Source of the DNA: Mercurialis annua
Taxonomy: Eukaryota; Streptophyta; Magnoliopsida; Malpighiales; Euphorbiaceae
Length of the DNA: 64,000 bases
Reading direction: 5' to 3'
Assembly (NCBI RefSeq): GCF_937616625.2
Contig: NC_065577.1
Span: forward strand, 6,923,001 to 6,987,000
A program made the translations under genes and the position numbers. A model generated the notes under the pieces. The model was not told where the DNA came from. It made no database searches and saw only the letters and a program-made list of their open reading frames with translations. Shown here in pieces: positions 11,283 to 23,882 of the stretch. Within the stretch, counting starts at the first letter, position 1; each line of letters starts with the position of its first letter.

Positions 11283-12762
11283 CCGCAGGGACCTAATTGA
11301 GCTTTTGGCCCTAATTGAATGGGATTTCAACATTTTGAAATACTAGATCCTAAAAACGATTAAGGACCCCGATAAATTGAAAAGTAAAGTTTTAGCTCGA
11401 CGTTTTACGAGAGCTATGATAATGAAAAATGTCAAGGATATTATACGTTTCTCAAATACGAGAAACAGAGTTCGAGATATCGCAACTATGATAAAGGAAG
11501 AATGCGATCATAAATAAAGTTAAAAATAAAACCAAATCCTAGAACTTAAAAGTATTATACGAGATTCACGTTTAATCATTAAGTGTTAATTATTTATCAG
11601 ACGTGTCAGCGAATAGTGGAGTCAGTAGGAGCGGACTAGCGAGAGCGTACTATAAGATCGATCATATCATTTCTTGGATTGCGGTCACTGTGAGTTGTAC
11701 TTTTACTTTCGTGTATTAAAACTATTTGATATATATACTGTTTTCACGCATCGCATAATATATAATTGATTAAAATGTTATATGTTTATTTATTTTCTAT
11801 ATACAAGAACTAGTATGCGATCCGAATAAACTAGCTACCTATTGGGTGTCAATAGGCTGTGTGATCACCAGTATCGAGTCAGTCTAGTATGTTTGCATTT
11901 GAGAAATGACTTGACACAGCTGGGAGCTGTTGATGAATATGAAATTTACGATTGGGTTTTTGATACGAGTGAGTACTCGGCTACGGTGTAGTCTGGAGTC
12001 CCCGTATCTAGTGGCTGGGCCACCAGCGAGTTGGACTCGCAATTGATATTTACGATTGGGTTGATTGATAATGATTATTCGAGAAATGTGTCGCATGCTA
12101 GGATATTAGTTTCGTACGGATCAAATACGTGTTTATATGTTTCATATTATTATTTTCTTGAAATGCGATGCTATGTTTTTATATATTAATACTGTTAGTA
12201 AATGACAACTCACTCAGTATTTTCCCAAATACTGACCCCTCACCTTTGATGTCTTACAGGTGCTTAGTTTGTGGACCTAGATAGAAGCCAATTTTGGAGT
12301 GCAGAAGTCATCTGTATATGTTAGTTTATGACTTCTGTGAATGCTGCAGTAGTGATCCTGTGTCGGTAGAACAGTAGCCTAGACAGCAGTTTATTTTTAT
12401 TGTATATATTAACTGCTGTTATTATTTTATATGCTTCTTGATAGGCTACATGTTTTGTATATAATCCACGGCCCCAGATGCCGGTGTGTTATTCTGAGAC
12501 AATAACTGATGTATATAGTACCGCGAGGCCAGTTCGTACAGGGTACGGTAACTAGAGCCCGCGATGTTTTGAAACAGATAGAGTAAATGTATGATTATAT
12601 GTTATATATATGTTCATTTGCTTCCGTTGTTTGATATTGTTTATTTTATATTATATTTGCGAAAAATTAATCGTGATTTTAGGCTTGCTACGGGTTCCGG
12701 AGCTACCACTCCCGTTCCCTAGCGCCGGTTGCAGCTCTATAATTTTGGGTCGTGACAGTATT

Positions 12763-13405
12763 AGACTAAAACAACAGATTAGCTTATTTTGAGTTTTTGT
12801 TCATCGTTTCTTATTGAATTTTCTGGATTATTCTTCAATATTATTTTGGGATTTATTGCGACTAAGGTACGATTATTTCAGAGAGATTACATCATTGTTA
12901 TCTTTTCCATTATGAGTTCCATTGATTTTATTGCTGAATTATCTTCGATAATGAGTAGTTAAACTCTTAATTGAGGATTATTGACTGAATTATGCTTATT
13001 TAACTGAATTGGCTTTATGGATTATTATTCAAATTGCATGTTAATTGTTGTTTTTAATGCTTAGTTTAATCTGATCACTTAGACTATTGCCTTGTGTTTT
13101 GATTTTGACTCGAGAGAGCTAAATTGAGATAGACCATATCAATTAACAATGTAGGAATTAATTATGCGAGAGTGAATTAATGAATACGTGTTCTTAGGAT
13201 TTGCTTAATAAACACCATTCTATTAGCTAATTAGGTTGATTATAACACAAGAGTAAGTGATTTGCCTACTAGTTGATATGTGTGTGTGTGTGTGTGTGTG
13301 TGTTTGCCTGTAGCGGCTTGAGAGAGCGATATAGGGGGTTTCGACTAGTCTGAACTGAAGTTAAAACAACTAAATTCATAACCAATTTGTTGAATAACAT
13401 AAGTA
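12763..13405. repeat. AT-rich spacer with a GT microsatellite
   Basis: Only an uninterrupted GT run at 13279-13303 is notable; no gene is seen. Confidence 0.5.
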
Positions 13406-16396
13406 TCTATATATTATATAATTGAGAGGACCAACGGAACCCTCTCATTCATTCTCACCAAATAGAGCAATTCTATTAGTTCCCACCTTTTCCATATATC
13501 TATATATTATATAATTGAGAGGACCAACGGAGCCCTCTCATTCATTCTCACCGAATAGAGCATTCTCATCAGTTCCCACCCTTTATAAAATACCTATTTT
13601 AATTTAATTATATAATTAGAGTTTTATTATGAGTTCTACTCTATATAATATCCTCATCTATATAAACTACCTATTCTATTTATTTTTAATTCAATATTAA
13701 TATCAATGACACCATTATTTTACTATTTGTTCTTTTTTTCTCCAGATTTTACGAGCATTACTAATTGTTCCTTTTTCTCCAGATTATAAGTTCTAATCTA
13801 TACCAATATCCTCATCAATGTAAATTGCTTATTCTATTTATTTTTAATTCAATATAAATAACATCATTATTTTACTATTTGTCCTTCTTTTTCAGATTCC
13901 ACAAGCATTACTATCTAATTTTTTTTCTCCAGATTCCAACGAGCATTCTGCTAATTTTTTTCCGGCAAATTAAAGGTATGTTTGATTGTTCTAAAGATTT
14001 ATTTTGAATGAGATTGAATTGCAGAGTTAGTTTCAGTTATATTATAAATTGATGTACTTTGATTTCTATATTCAAAAATAAAATTTTTAGAATTATTTGA
14101 AGATGTAATTATTGTATATATTATTAAATTGAAAAGTTTGAGTATTATTATTTAGCTAATTCATTATTTTGTGATATCTTCATTAGTTATTGAGACTTTA
14201 CTGAGTTTAGTTTTCTCATTCAATTTCATTAAATAAAGCTTTCTCATTAGTTGTCACTTTATTTAAAACACTTATTTAGTTTAATTATTTTTATTAAATT
14301 ATTATCATAATTTCTAATTTACATGGTCATCTCTTTAGTTACAGGTAGTTAGAAGTTAAGTTTTATATCAACTTCCTAAACCTAAAAGATCAAAACAAAA
14401 CAGAAAATTTTTCAAAAGTAAGAAACTCCAAAGTTTAATGAATAACTATTATTTTGTTCTAATTATGAAATTTATAACTCTTTTAAAATATGTAAATCAC
14501 TTTTTTTATTCTCATATTCTAATTTTTGATTTCGAGAAATCAAATTCAAAAAACAGAAATTCTCTAACAAATATGTCAAATTATGGAATTAGAAGGTGAC
14601 TATACTTTATCTCTTATAAGAAAGCAAAACCATTCATTATTGTTATTAAATCCTTTTTCCCAAATTTATTTCTTTATGCTAGGCTTTATAAATCAATCGG
14701 CAAAGCTTCATCGTATTTAATATTGTTGCCGCTGTAACTACTGCTCTCGCATCAATAGCTTATTACGACTCTCTGGCGGCTTTTGCGGAGGCACTACAGG
14801 CTTTTTTCTCTGTTTTTTGTGCTTATATTATTATTATTCAATTAGATGGATAGTTCAAAAACGAGGCCTGGTTTGTTGGCAAAAACAGTTCAAAGAACAC
14901 TGACTTGAGGAGGCTTGGGGATTGATTAGGGGAACCATAAGTAATTGACTCAACATTTAATCATCAAGGTATGTAGTATATTTAATAATGTCCATTTTTA
15001 CTTTGACATTTTATAAAACTGCGTGCACAAATTTAACGACAAGTTTATGTAGATTGGAATTTTACTGATACTGATTAATGTTTATGATTACATTATGTTC
15101 ATGTTTATTTCTAGAATGTCAAAATAATTTTTATTAGGAAGAGTTTAGTTTAATGCTTTACATTACTTATCATTAAATGACGAGAATTATTTGATAGCAA
15201 GAGAATTGTTTATCTCGACACAAGAACTTTACTCTATATTTGTTTAACCACATAATTATATCGATCTTTCTAAACACCTTATATTCATCCACTATATTTG
15301 TTTGGATATATGTTTATTATTTTTTTCAAAATTCTTTTAATGTTGAATTTGTTTTTATTTTAATTATACTATTTTTTTTAAAAAAAATTGTCATTTTAAT
15401 ATATATGGCATGACTTATATTAATGTAAAAAATCAATATTGTCTTTAAAAATAGCTATAAAAATAGCAAAATCAAACATGACTTATTTACAGAATTTTAA
15501 TTAATGTAATAAGTTAAAAATCAATAATTATTTATTATTTAAAATATATAATCCAATCAATTATATTGTTTTACAAGTCATTCAAGTGCGCATCACAAAA
15601 TTCAAATTATATAAAGGTTTTATTTTTATTATGAAAATTAATATTTCTCATAGAATTTAACTTTGTATAAATTAAATATTTAACTTTTTTAAAACTTTAT
15701 TTTTATATAAAATGTTTTATTTTTAAAATCAGTTTTATTGAACTTGAATATTAATTTGTAAGTAGTTTTTAGTGTTTGTAAATTGAAAGATTTATAAAGA
15801 TTGATTGAAAAATATCATGACATAAAAGAAGAAAGATGCCCACTGGTGAATATGAACGAGATTGGTTACAACTTATTACTTTTAGAAAAAGTCGACATCG
15901 ACCTCCCATGGAGGAAGGCGGCGGGTTTGCGGGTGATGGCGGGTCCGAAGAAGACATTGGCGGATTTCGAAGCGTGTATTCAAAAAACGAAATACAATTA
16001 ATGTATATTAAATAACTAAATTTTTTTTGAGTTTGTGGAGAAAAAGGTTTTTATTGTATTTATAACATTTAAATAAATTTTAGAATATATGAAAAATGTG
16101 AATGATTGATTTTGAACATTATCCAAATAAAAAAAAATTAATTTGATGTTATATGGTACAATTTAAAGTCAAAAATACAAAATATGATAAAATTGACTGG
16201 TTTTAAGCATTAGGGTGCTATTGAAAACAAAATTAAAGATCAGTTGTTTGTAAGACTATTAACCTTTATTTTAATGCTTTGCATATTATGAATTTTTATT
16301 TTAACATTAATTCTCATATTTATTTATTAAATAAAATTATTATTTAATTTCTTTCATTTAAATTGATTCCGCGTAAATACGCGGGCTTACGACTAG
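13406..16396 (+). mobile_element. Non-autonomous Helitron (~3.0 kb)
   Basis: The 3' end is classic: a 7-bp GC-rich hairpin, CCGCGTA..TACGCGG (16369-16384), 8 nt, then CTAG (16393-16396) followed by T. The 5' end starts TCTATATATTATATAATTGA after an A, as plant Helitrons do. That 5' end occurs twice in tandem with a 93-bp period (13406 and 13499), so the true start may be either, or one end was inserted into another. No Rep/helicase is encoded. Internal sequence around 14680-14960 looks gene-like (exon-like GC content) and may be captured host DNA, but no protein is recognised. Part of the interior (near 15450) resembles 22495-22570. Confidence 0.75.
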
Positions 16397-16986
16397 TTCC
16401 CACCTCCCCAATTATCAAAAAAAGAAATAAATGTATTAATAAAACAATTCTATTAGTTCCCACCTTTTCCAAAATACTTATTTTAATTAAAATTTATAAT
16501 TCTTCTAATTTATTCATTAAATTTACACTTTTAATTTAAACCAGTCTTTATTATATTGTATAACTCTTTTAAGGCAAATCTTTTCATTCGATCATAATTG
16601 TTCCAGCCAAAATATAACTATTTTTTTCCTTCATTAAGCATTAGTTTGGAAAATACAATCTATTTGTGTGTTATTCAAGCATCAGTTTCAACAATTCAGA
16701 GATAAGGTTCATAGCTTGAGTATTAGTTGATATGTAATCAGCTATTGAAGGACAAACAGTAGAGATTTTGCCACTTTTGCTAAATTTCTGTGAGAATAGG
16801 ACTACCATCCAACTGGTTTGTATTATTGTTTAGAAACAAATTGTTTTGGTTATAATGTCCTAAGATTTATTCTTTATTTGATTGTGGATAGAGGTCATTG
16901 TTTGATTCTTTACTCCCATTGTTTGAATGAGGACAAGGATGGCCGACTATTTTGAAAAATACTTCAGTTGCCGAGGAGCGAAGACA
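16397..16986. other. Spacer after the Helitron
   Basis: No gene is seen. The words CAATTCTATTAGTTCCCACC at 16445 also occur in the first Helitron 5'-end copy near 13469, suggesting the Helitron inserted into, or duplicated, a related copy. Confidence 0.4.
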
Positions 16987-16995
16987 TATATTGAT

Positions 16996-17285
16996 GGGTT
17001 AATTGCAAATTAATACACGAACTTTACCCTAATTTGCAATTACAACACGAATTTTGAAACTTGGCAATTTAATACACCAACTTTTATTTTTTTGGCAAAT
17101 TAGTACACCGACCAATCATACAACGACACGTGGATGTATATGACAATGTCCACGTTAGTGTTTTTCCAGTTCGGTGTATCAATTCGCCAAAAAATAAAAA
17201 TCGGTGTACCAATTTGCCAAGTTTTAAAGTTCGTGTTGTAATTACAAATTGGGGTAAAGTTTGTGTATTAATTTGCAATTAACCC
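16996..17285. mobile_element. Mutator-like MITE (290 bp)
   Basis: TIRs begin GGGTTAATTGCAAATTAATA and pair along most of the element. A perfect 9-bp duplication, TATATTGAT, flanks it (16987-16995 and 17286-17294). Non-coding. Confidence 0.88.
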
Positions 17286-17437
17286 TATATTGATTCAGTT
17301 GAGTTTTCTATAACTATTCATAAAAAAGAAGGTTTTCTACAACTCTTTTCTTTTTATTCTTAAGATACTATTATTACGTTTAAATGATTAAATATTTTTT
17401 TTACATTATTTTGACCCATCTTTTTCTTTTATCCAAG

Positions 17438-19700
17438 AAAAAATTAGAATAAATACTCCATTTTTAAAAATAATTTAATTTCCTACCTCAACAAGGAAAA
17501 GATAAAGAAAATACCTCACCTTTTTATTATTTTTATTTTTTTTTACTCTAACACATGTTTATATTATAATTATGCCTAACTTTTATTATTATTCTACTCT
17601 AACCATTTTTCTTTACTCCAAATGACAACTGTCACTTTTTTTTTCTCTCTCTTTCTTTCTTCTTCTTCTTCTTCTTCTCCTTCTTCTCTGTTTGTTTTTT
17701 CTCACCATTTTTTTTTCTTCTTCTTCTTTTCTTTTTCATTTTTATTTTCTTTTTCTTCGCCGCTCCGCCGTCAATTTGCCGCCGCTCTGCCATCGTTCTA
17801 CTGTCGCTCTCTGTTCGTTTCATATTTGATTTTAGAATTTTTTTTCTTAATTCGTGGTGATTAATACGATTTATGTTAACTTTCAGATCTAAATAAATTA
17901 CTCTTTAATTTTTTCGATTTTAGATCTAAAAATCTGCATGAAAAGAATTTTATGATGAAAAAAACGATTTTCTGCACAAAAAACGATTTTCTGCAAACAA
18001 AACAGCATCTGATTATCATATGAGTATCACTGCATTATCATCACATTATCATAACACTGCAGAAAAGATAATTTTTATATAGAAAAACATTCTCTGATTA
18101 TCATATGGGTATCACTATATTATCATGTAATTATCATAACATTGCAGGAAAAAAAATTCTGCAGAAAATAATGTTTGATTATCATATTGTTATCATAATA
18201 TTATCATATATCGTTATCATAACATTATCATATGATACTTACATGGAAAAAAAATTACAGAATTAGTGTCATATGATAATGTTTTATCATATGATAACGA
18301 GATGATAATATTTATGTTACATATATGATAACATCTATGATAATGTATGATGAAATAGTGTTTGATTATCATGTCGTTATCATAACACTGGAGTATGATA
18401 ATTAGATGATAATGAATTATGATAAGGTTATGATAACTAGATGATAACGTACATGAAAATAGAATAACAAAAAGATTCATGACACCGGTATGATAAACAG
18501 ATGATAATAAAAGAATAAAGTTATGATAATAATATGATAATATGATACATATATGTAAAAAAATTACAGAAAAATTATGATAATGAGATGATAATTTAAA
18601 GATAATAGTATGATAATATGATACCTGTACGAATAAAAAAATTACAAAAAATTATGATAACGAGATGATAATGTGAAGATAATAGTATGATAATATGATA
18701 CATGTATGAAAAAAACAATTACAAAAAAATTATGATAATAAGATGATAAGGTGAAGATAATATTATGATATTATGACCTTATTATACTTCATTATCATAC
18801 TATTTTCTTCACATTATCATTTCGTTATCATAATTTTTATGTAATTTTTTTCATATAGCTATCATATTATCATACTGTTATCATAATTTTATTATTATGT
18901 CGTTGTCATAACATTATCATTTAGGTACAATAATACAATATCATCTCGGTATCATATGATTATATTATGATAACGAGATGATAATACAATGATAATAACA
19001 TGATAATCCTTTTTTTGTAGAAAATCATTCTTAATGCAGTGTTATGATAACAACATGATAATACAGTGATACTCATATGATAATCAAGTACTGTTTTTTT
19101 TATAATTTTTTTTTCTGCAGTGTTATGATAATCATATGATAATCAGATGCTGTTTTTTTGCAGAAAATCGTTTTTTCATCATAATATCGTTTTTTCATGC
19201 ATATTTTTAGATCTAAAATTGAAAAAAAATTCAAGAGCAATTTAATTATATCTGAATGTTGAAAAATCGCAATAATCACAACGAATTAAAGAGAAAATAA
19301 AATATGATTGAATAATGCAGTGACGGTGGAGCAATGAAGAAACGGCGGCGAAGCGATGAAGGTACGGCGAAGAAAGAAAAATGGAGAAGAAATAAAAAAG
19401 AAAAAAAAAATTGACGAAGAAAAAAAGTAACACAGGAGGAGAAGAAGAAGAAGAAGAAGAAGAAGAAGAAGAGAGAGGAGAGAGGAGAGAAAAAAAAAGA
19501 GAAATGTAAAAATATGACAACTGTCATATAAAATACTTAGAGTAAAAAAATTAATAGAAAGTAGGTATAATTACAATATAAATATGTTTTAGAGTAAAAA
19601 AATAAAAGCATTAAAATTATGAGGTATTTTCTCTATCTTTTCTTTATTGAGGTAGGAAATCAAATTATTTTAGAAAATAGAGTATTATCCTAATCTTCCC
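17438..19700. mobile_element. Large Mutator-like foldback element (2.26 kb)
   Basis: Imperfect TIRs of about 200 bp (left landmark TTTCCTACCTCAACAAGG, right counterpart TTGAGGTAGGAAA) lie inside a perfect 10-bp duplication, TTTATCCAAG (17428-17437 and 19701-19710). No transposase is encoded. CTT/GAA-rich tracts sit just inside each TIR (about 17640-17760 and 19370-19500). The middle is filled by an ATGATAA/TTATCAT array. Confidence 0.82.
18005..19145. repeat. ATGATAA/TTATCAT heptamer array
   Basis: Dozens of copies of ATGATAA and its complement TTATCAT, spaced 1-15 bp apart, with strand blocks alternating. TTATCAT predominates to about 18230, ATGATAA to about 18780, TTATCAT to about 18960, then ATGATAA again. 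The spacers are degenerate and coding is impossible. This makes the element interior self-complementary at many registers. Confidence 0.85.
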
Positions 19701-19710
19701 TTTATCCAAG

Positions 19711-20830
19711 GCTACCTAATTTGCCAACTTATTTACCAAAATACCCACTATATAAAGAAGTCTTGTCTCATTTTAGGTTAAACTTTTACATAGCCACCTT
19801 TTTTTCTCTCTCTTCTCTCTCAAAGTTCTCTCCTCTTTTCTTCTTCTTTTTCATTTGATTTTCAGTTTATCTTCTCCGATTACTTTTCCGTGCGTCTTTT
19901 CCGTTCGTCTATCCGGTCGCGCTTCCGTTCGTCTACTTCCGATGGATTTCTCGTCGTTTCCGGTCGTTTTTCCGTTCGTCTTTTCCGTTCGCGCTAGTCT
20001 GTTCGTCTTTTCCGTTCGCGCTAGTCTGTTCGTCTTTTCCGTTCGCGCTATGGATTTCTCGACTCGTTTTTAGATTTGTGCAATTTTTTAGGTTTTTTTA
20101 ATTATTTAAATATTTTATAAATAAATTACTGTAGATCTATAATTTTTTGTTTATAAAATTGTTATATTATTCATATAATTATTTATTTTGTCTTCTCTTA
20201 TTCATAAATTTGTTTATTGCTACTGAATTTGTAAAGAAAATATTGATTTATGGTGCATTTGTAATAATTTTATAATATTTTTACGTTTTAGTGTATTTTT
20301 GGTGTATTAATAGTCTATTTCTGCCGTTTTTAGTATATTTATGGTGCATTTACAGTGTTTATGGTGTATTTGCAGTGTTTATGGTGTATTTGTAGTGTTT
20401 ATGGTGTATTTGCAGTGTTTCATGGTTAAATCACAAAAAACACTATAAAATGCCATAAATACACTACTTATACACTGCTTATACACTACTTATACACTAT
20501 ATACACACTAATTTTATACTATATAAACATCATAAAAACACTATATATACACTATTGTTACACTATAAAAAATAAAATAAAAAATTCTAGGAAAAAAATC
20601 TATAAAAAATAAAAATTAACACTATATATACACTAATCTTACACTATATAAAAAAAATTGTCGTCGAATCGACCGAACAGAAAAAAACGAAAACCGAAAT
20701 TGAAAACCGAAAAAGGTATTTATGAAATTAAAAAAAAATATTTTTCGTAAATGAAAAAAATCAGAAAAGAAAAGTCAAAACTTGCAATGTAAAGTTGTAA
20801 ATAAAATGTCAAAACATGTATTTTGAAAAA
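19711..20830. repeat. Tandem and inverted short repeats, unclassified element
   Basis: A 29-bp tandem repeat (word CTTTTCCGTTCGCGCTAGT) is present about three times at 19975-20048. Four direct copies of a TGGTGTATTTGCAGTGTTTA-type unit at about 20340-20420 are followed by inverse-sense TAAATACACTACTTATACAC units at about 20450-20560. The layout suggests another foldback element, but its ends and target duplication were not found. Confidence 0.5.
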
Positions 20831-22981
20831 TTACCACTTTAATCTATCTACACCATTTTATTAATTTTCTAATTGCCCAAATTGGATGGTTTTGATAAAA
20901 AAATGCAGGTTTTGGGGTTAGTTTTAAATGTGCAAAAATAAATAATACAAACAATTGATCAATCTACACTATTTTATTATTTCACTAATTGTTCAAATTA
21001 AATTGGTCTTAGGTCTTAGGGTTAGCTTTACGTAATACAGACAATTGATCATATTGATCATATATATCACAAATAAAAACATGATGATATAAATAAAATC
21101 TCTATGATCAATCATTATTTTGATCAGCTATATGATAAACTTTGACTCAGATTTCCATATATGAATTAAGGACCACAAATTTGATGAGATTTAATTAAGT
21201 CTGGTGTTTGAATCCTTAACGAAGTAAAAAAATCTTCATAGGTATGTGTTGTTGAATTTGTAAACTAGAACTAGAAATAATGTTGCAACACTGAATGCAA
21301 TTTTAAAAGATAAAATTCCTCAGTCCATTGCCAACTTAATAAATATTGTTGGTTGATCAGTTTGAGGGACAGGAATAGTTTTTCTAATTTCTGGATTATA
21401 AAGTTTATTTGATAAATGGAGGTGTTATGGTGGATATATATGCTTTTCATTTTTAATTCACTTGGCTAGACTATATAACATAGCAATATAGTTAAATTAA
21501 GTATTTTCTATTAAATTTCTTTTTGTATGTTATTTGTGTTTTTTTTTTCAAAAATTGATTCTTTTTTAGTCAACGATTAAATTTGTCTTTATCATAGCAC
21601 AAAAAAAGAACAATTATCAAACAAATATTATATGTCCCGGTGAAAATTAATGAATGTCTATTGTTTTTACTTCTCTCTTATTTCACTTGGTTCATTGGTA
21701 TATCTTTTAAAATGACAAAAGATACAAAATAAATCCCTTTAAAATCATTAAAAATAACAAATAAACTCTTTTAGTATATTTTGGGCCACTTCAGCCTTTG
21801 ATGTTTTCAAATTGTGTAAAAAATCTTCAAATTATTTTGGAAAGAGCAGTTAAACCATTTTAATATATTTTTTGGACACTTGACCACTCAAGTTTTTGGT
21901 AAAATATTTTAAACATTAAAATTATTTTTAAATATTTTTTTCTATATGGGTATTAGAGACATGTGAGCAATTAATGGGTGTTTTTAATGGTGTTTGACAA
22001 AAGAGGTTATTTATTTCATTTTAAAAATAAAGGGAGTTTAATTGTATCTAAAATTAGTTTAAGGGCTTATGTGTAATTTTGGAAAAACTACGCAAGTGTT
22101 TATCTTTTGCTTTCAGACTTTGTATGTTAAGGAACAATCAAATTGCTAAATTATGACATTGCTATAATTTATGCATTTGGTGTTGTAAAACAATAGCAAA
22201 GGTAATAAATAAGTGTTCATAATTCTATTTTTCTGAATGTGTCCACTCTAACCCCTTTCTTGAATCTAGATTTTATGTATTCTGAAGATTTAAAGAATTC
22301 AACATAATGCTAATAGAGATATAATATGATTACATTTTCATGATAATTAATATGTTTCGTTTATAAAAGAGCTATCATGAAAATTATTATGTTTAGCGAT
22401 TCAAACATAATTATTTATTTGTTTTTTATAGATACAATGCTAGTATGCTACTTATACAAATATAAAAATCAAATATGAAAATTCAACATGTGTTTCGAAA
22501 AATAGCTATAAAATAGCAAAATCAAGTATTTGTAATTTATAAATCTTTAATTAATGTAATATAACTTTAACAAATTACTTTTAATTATTAAAAAAAAATC
22601 TAATCACTTACTTTTTTCAAAGGTCGTTCAAATTTTATACAGCAACACAAAATTCATCTTATTTAAGCAATTTGAATTTTGAGTTTCTTTGTAAATTCAC
22701 ATTTCGTATTAAACAAAGTCTATGTGATATGATATTAAAACGAAAAAGAGTAAAAAATAAGTATGCTCTTTTTATTATTGAGTATATCAATATTTTTTTT
22801 GCAAAAAAAGTAGTGCAACAACTCCGTAATTTAAAACAGTCTTCTAAAAAAGAAATACGCGGGTGCGACAGGCTTAAGTCGCGAGCGCGACTTATGGTTC
22901 GCAGACGCGAACTATACCTATTGATAGGAGTAGAATTACTCATATTTTCGTATATCCAAGACATCATTTACTAAACACACT
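20831..22981. other. AT-rich spacer with weak MITE traces
   Basis: No gene is seen. About 21715-22090 has weakly complementary ends (AAATAAATCCCTTTAAAAT against ATTAGTTTAAGGGCTTAT) and may be an old MITE. Near 22495-22570 is similarity to the Helitron interior. At 22876-22916 are two short palindromes, AAGTCGCGAGCGCGACTT and GTTCGCAGACGCGAAC. Confidence 0.4.
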
Positions 22982-23882
22982 CTATTTTAAAAGTTTACCA
23001 GTCTTGTCAAACATAGCATGATAGCATCCCCAGACTTTTCTAGGAAAGCAGTCGGTGATCCGTCCATGATTATGTTTTGGTTTCCTCTCCTGTCTCATCT
23101 GGATATCATAGTTTGTAGTTGGTTTGCGTGTTATTACCCCATTCTCATATTGGTCTCCTGGGATGCACAACAACATTCAAACTAAATAATTAACAAAATC
23201 AACTAAAGGAGGTGTTAGAAGGCCGAGTTGTGGAACATGTATCCTACGCAACAGTTGTGTCACGTCGTTTTTACAATAAGCTAACGAACGTTTGCGATAG
23301 CAGAATATTCAATTATTATTTATTTCTTTTATTATTAGATGTTCTTACATTGCTTTGGATTACTAAGTAGAAGTAGTAACCCTATAGAGTTTAATAGCTT
23401 TGGATTACTAAACATAACAAATATTAAGGGTCTGTTTGGTATATATTTTTTGTAAGCTTCAATTCAAACACTTTATCTAATTGCTAAACATGAGAATAAA
23501 AATTTCCAAGAAATAAAATATGAACACACAAATTCAAAACAACCAACCTAATACCAAGTCCCTCAGCGCAAATTCTCTCATAAGTAGCCACCATTTCTTC
23601 GGGTGTAGGCGCCGGATATCCAGGAAAATGAACAACAATCATCCAGTGATTAAAGTCACAGCCTTCAAAATCAACCATAATATCTTTTAAAGAAGTTAGC
23701 GACGGTCCTGATACCCTAAACAACCGCGTTTGAAAAGGGGAGCATATTAATGGCGGTTGTACGTGCGATTGGGGAAGAGGGAGCGGAGGTGAAGTTGGGG
23801 TTATTATTGTAGAGGATTGAGAGCGGTGGAGCGTTGAGAGGGACGTTAGCGCTCGACGGAGGCGGGTTAACTGTAAAGCCAT
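22982..23882 (-). pseudogene. MORF/RIP-type organellar RNA-editing factor lacking its middle exon
   Basis: Exon 1 (23882 down to 23555) starts with ATG, encodes a Ser/Thr/Arg-rich, transit-peptide-like N-terminus, and then the start of the MORF domain: DFEGCDFNHWMIVVHFPG, APTPEEMVATYERICAEGLG. A donor GTATTAGG follows. A second exon begins after the acceptor CATCCCAG at 23157 with DQYENGVITRK, resembling the end of the domain, and stops at 22982. The conserved centre (IYxVS..FGxxxxEE..LPGVxxVLPDSY) is missing from the 397-bp interval between them. The phases match, so direct splicing would give an in-frame short protein of about 165 residues, but without the part that binds PPR editing proteins. 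Probably a non-functional or neofunctional copy. Confidence 0.7.

Larger units (their letters stand above)
10278..12757 (+). mobile_element. Solo LTR, ~2.5 kb
   Basis: Starts TGTAATACCCC, ends GGGTCGTGACA, and is flanked by the perfect 5-bp duplication GTATT (10273-10277 and 12758-12762). There are no internal retroviral genes. The last ~80 bp match the end of the reverse-oriented LTR at 3760. A TA microsatellite (10731-10777) precedes a leader-like stretch and the splice-donor consensus AAGGTAAG near 10947, which the other LTR also has. A CGCACAC palindrome array follows at 11152-11282. Near 11962-12008 lies one hairpin (GATACG..CGTATC) whose interior ACTCGG..GAGTCCC resembles the core of the five-hairpin array, at a similar distance from the LTR 3' end. 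Confidence 0.82.

Noticed and set aside
11012..11346. Overlapping frames around the CGCACAC repeats
   Set aside because: By-product of the palindrome array within a solo LTR.
15801..16001. 66-codon frame in the Helitron
   Set aside because: No recognisable domain, no Rep/helicase motif, and short enough to be chance.
17622..19527. Ser/Phe-rich and Lys/Glu-rich frames
   Set aside because: Translations of CTT/GAA microsatellite-like tracts inside the TIRs of a Mutator-like element.
22659..22974. Two overlapping ~100-codon frames on opposite strands
   Set aside because: AT-rich, mutually antisense, no domains; the strand symmetry comes partly from short palindromes at 22876-22916.
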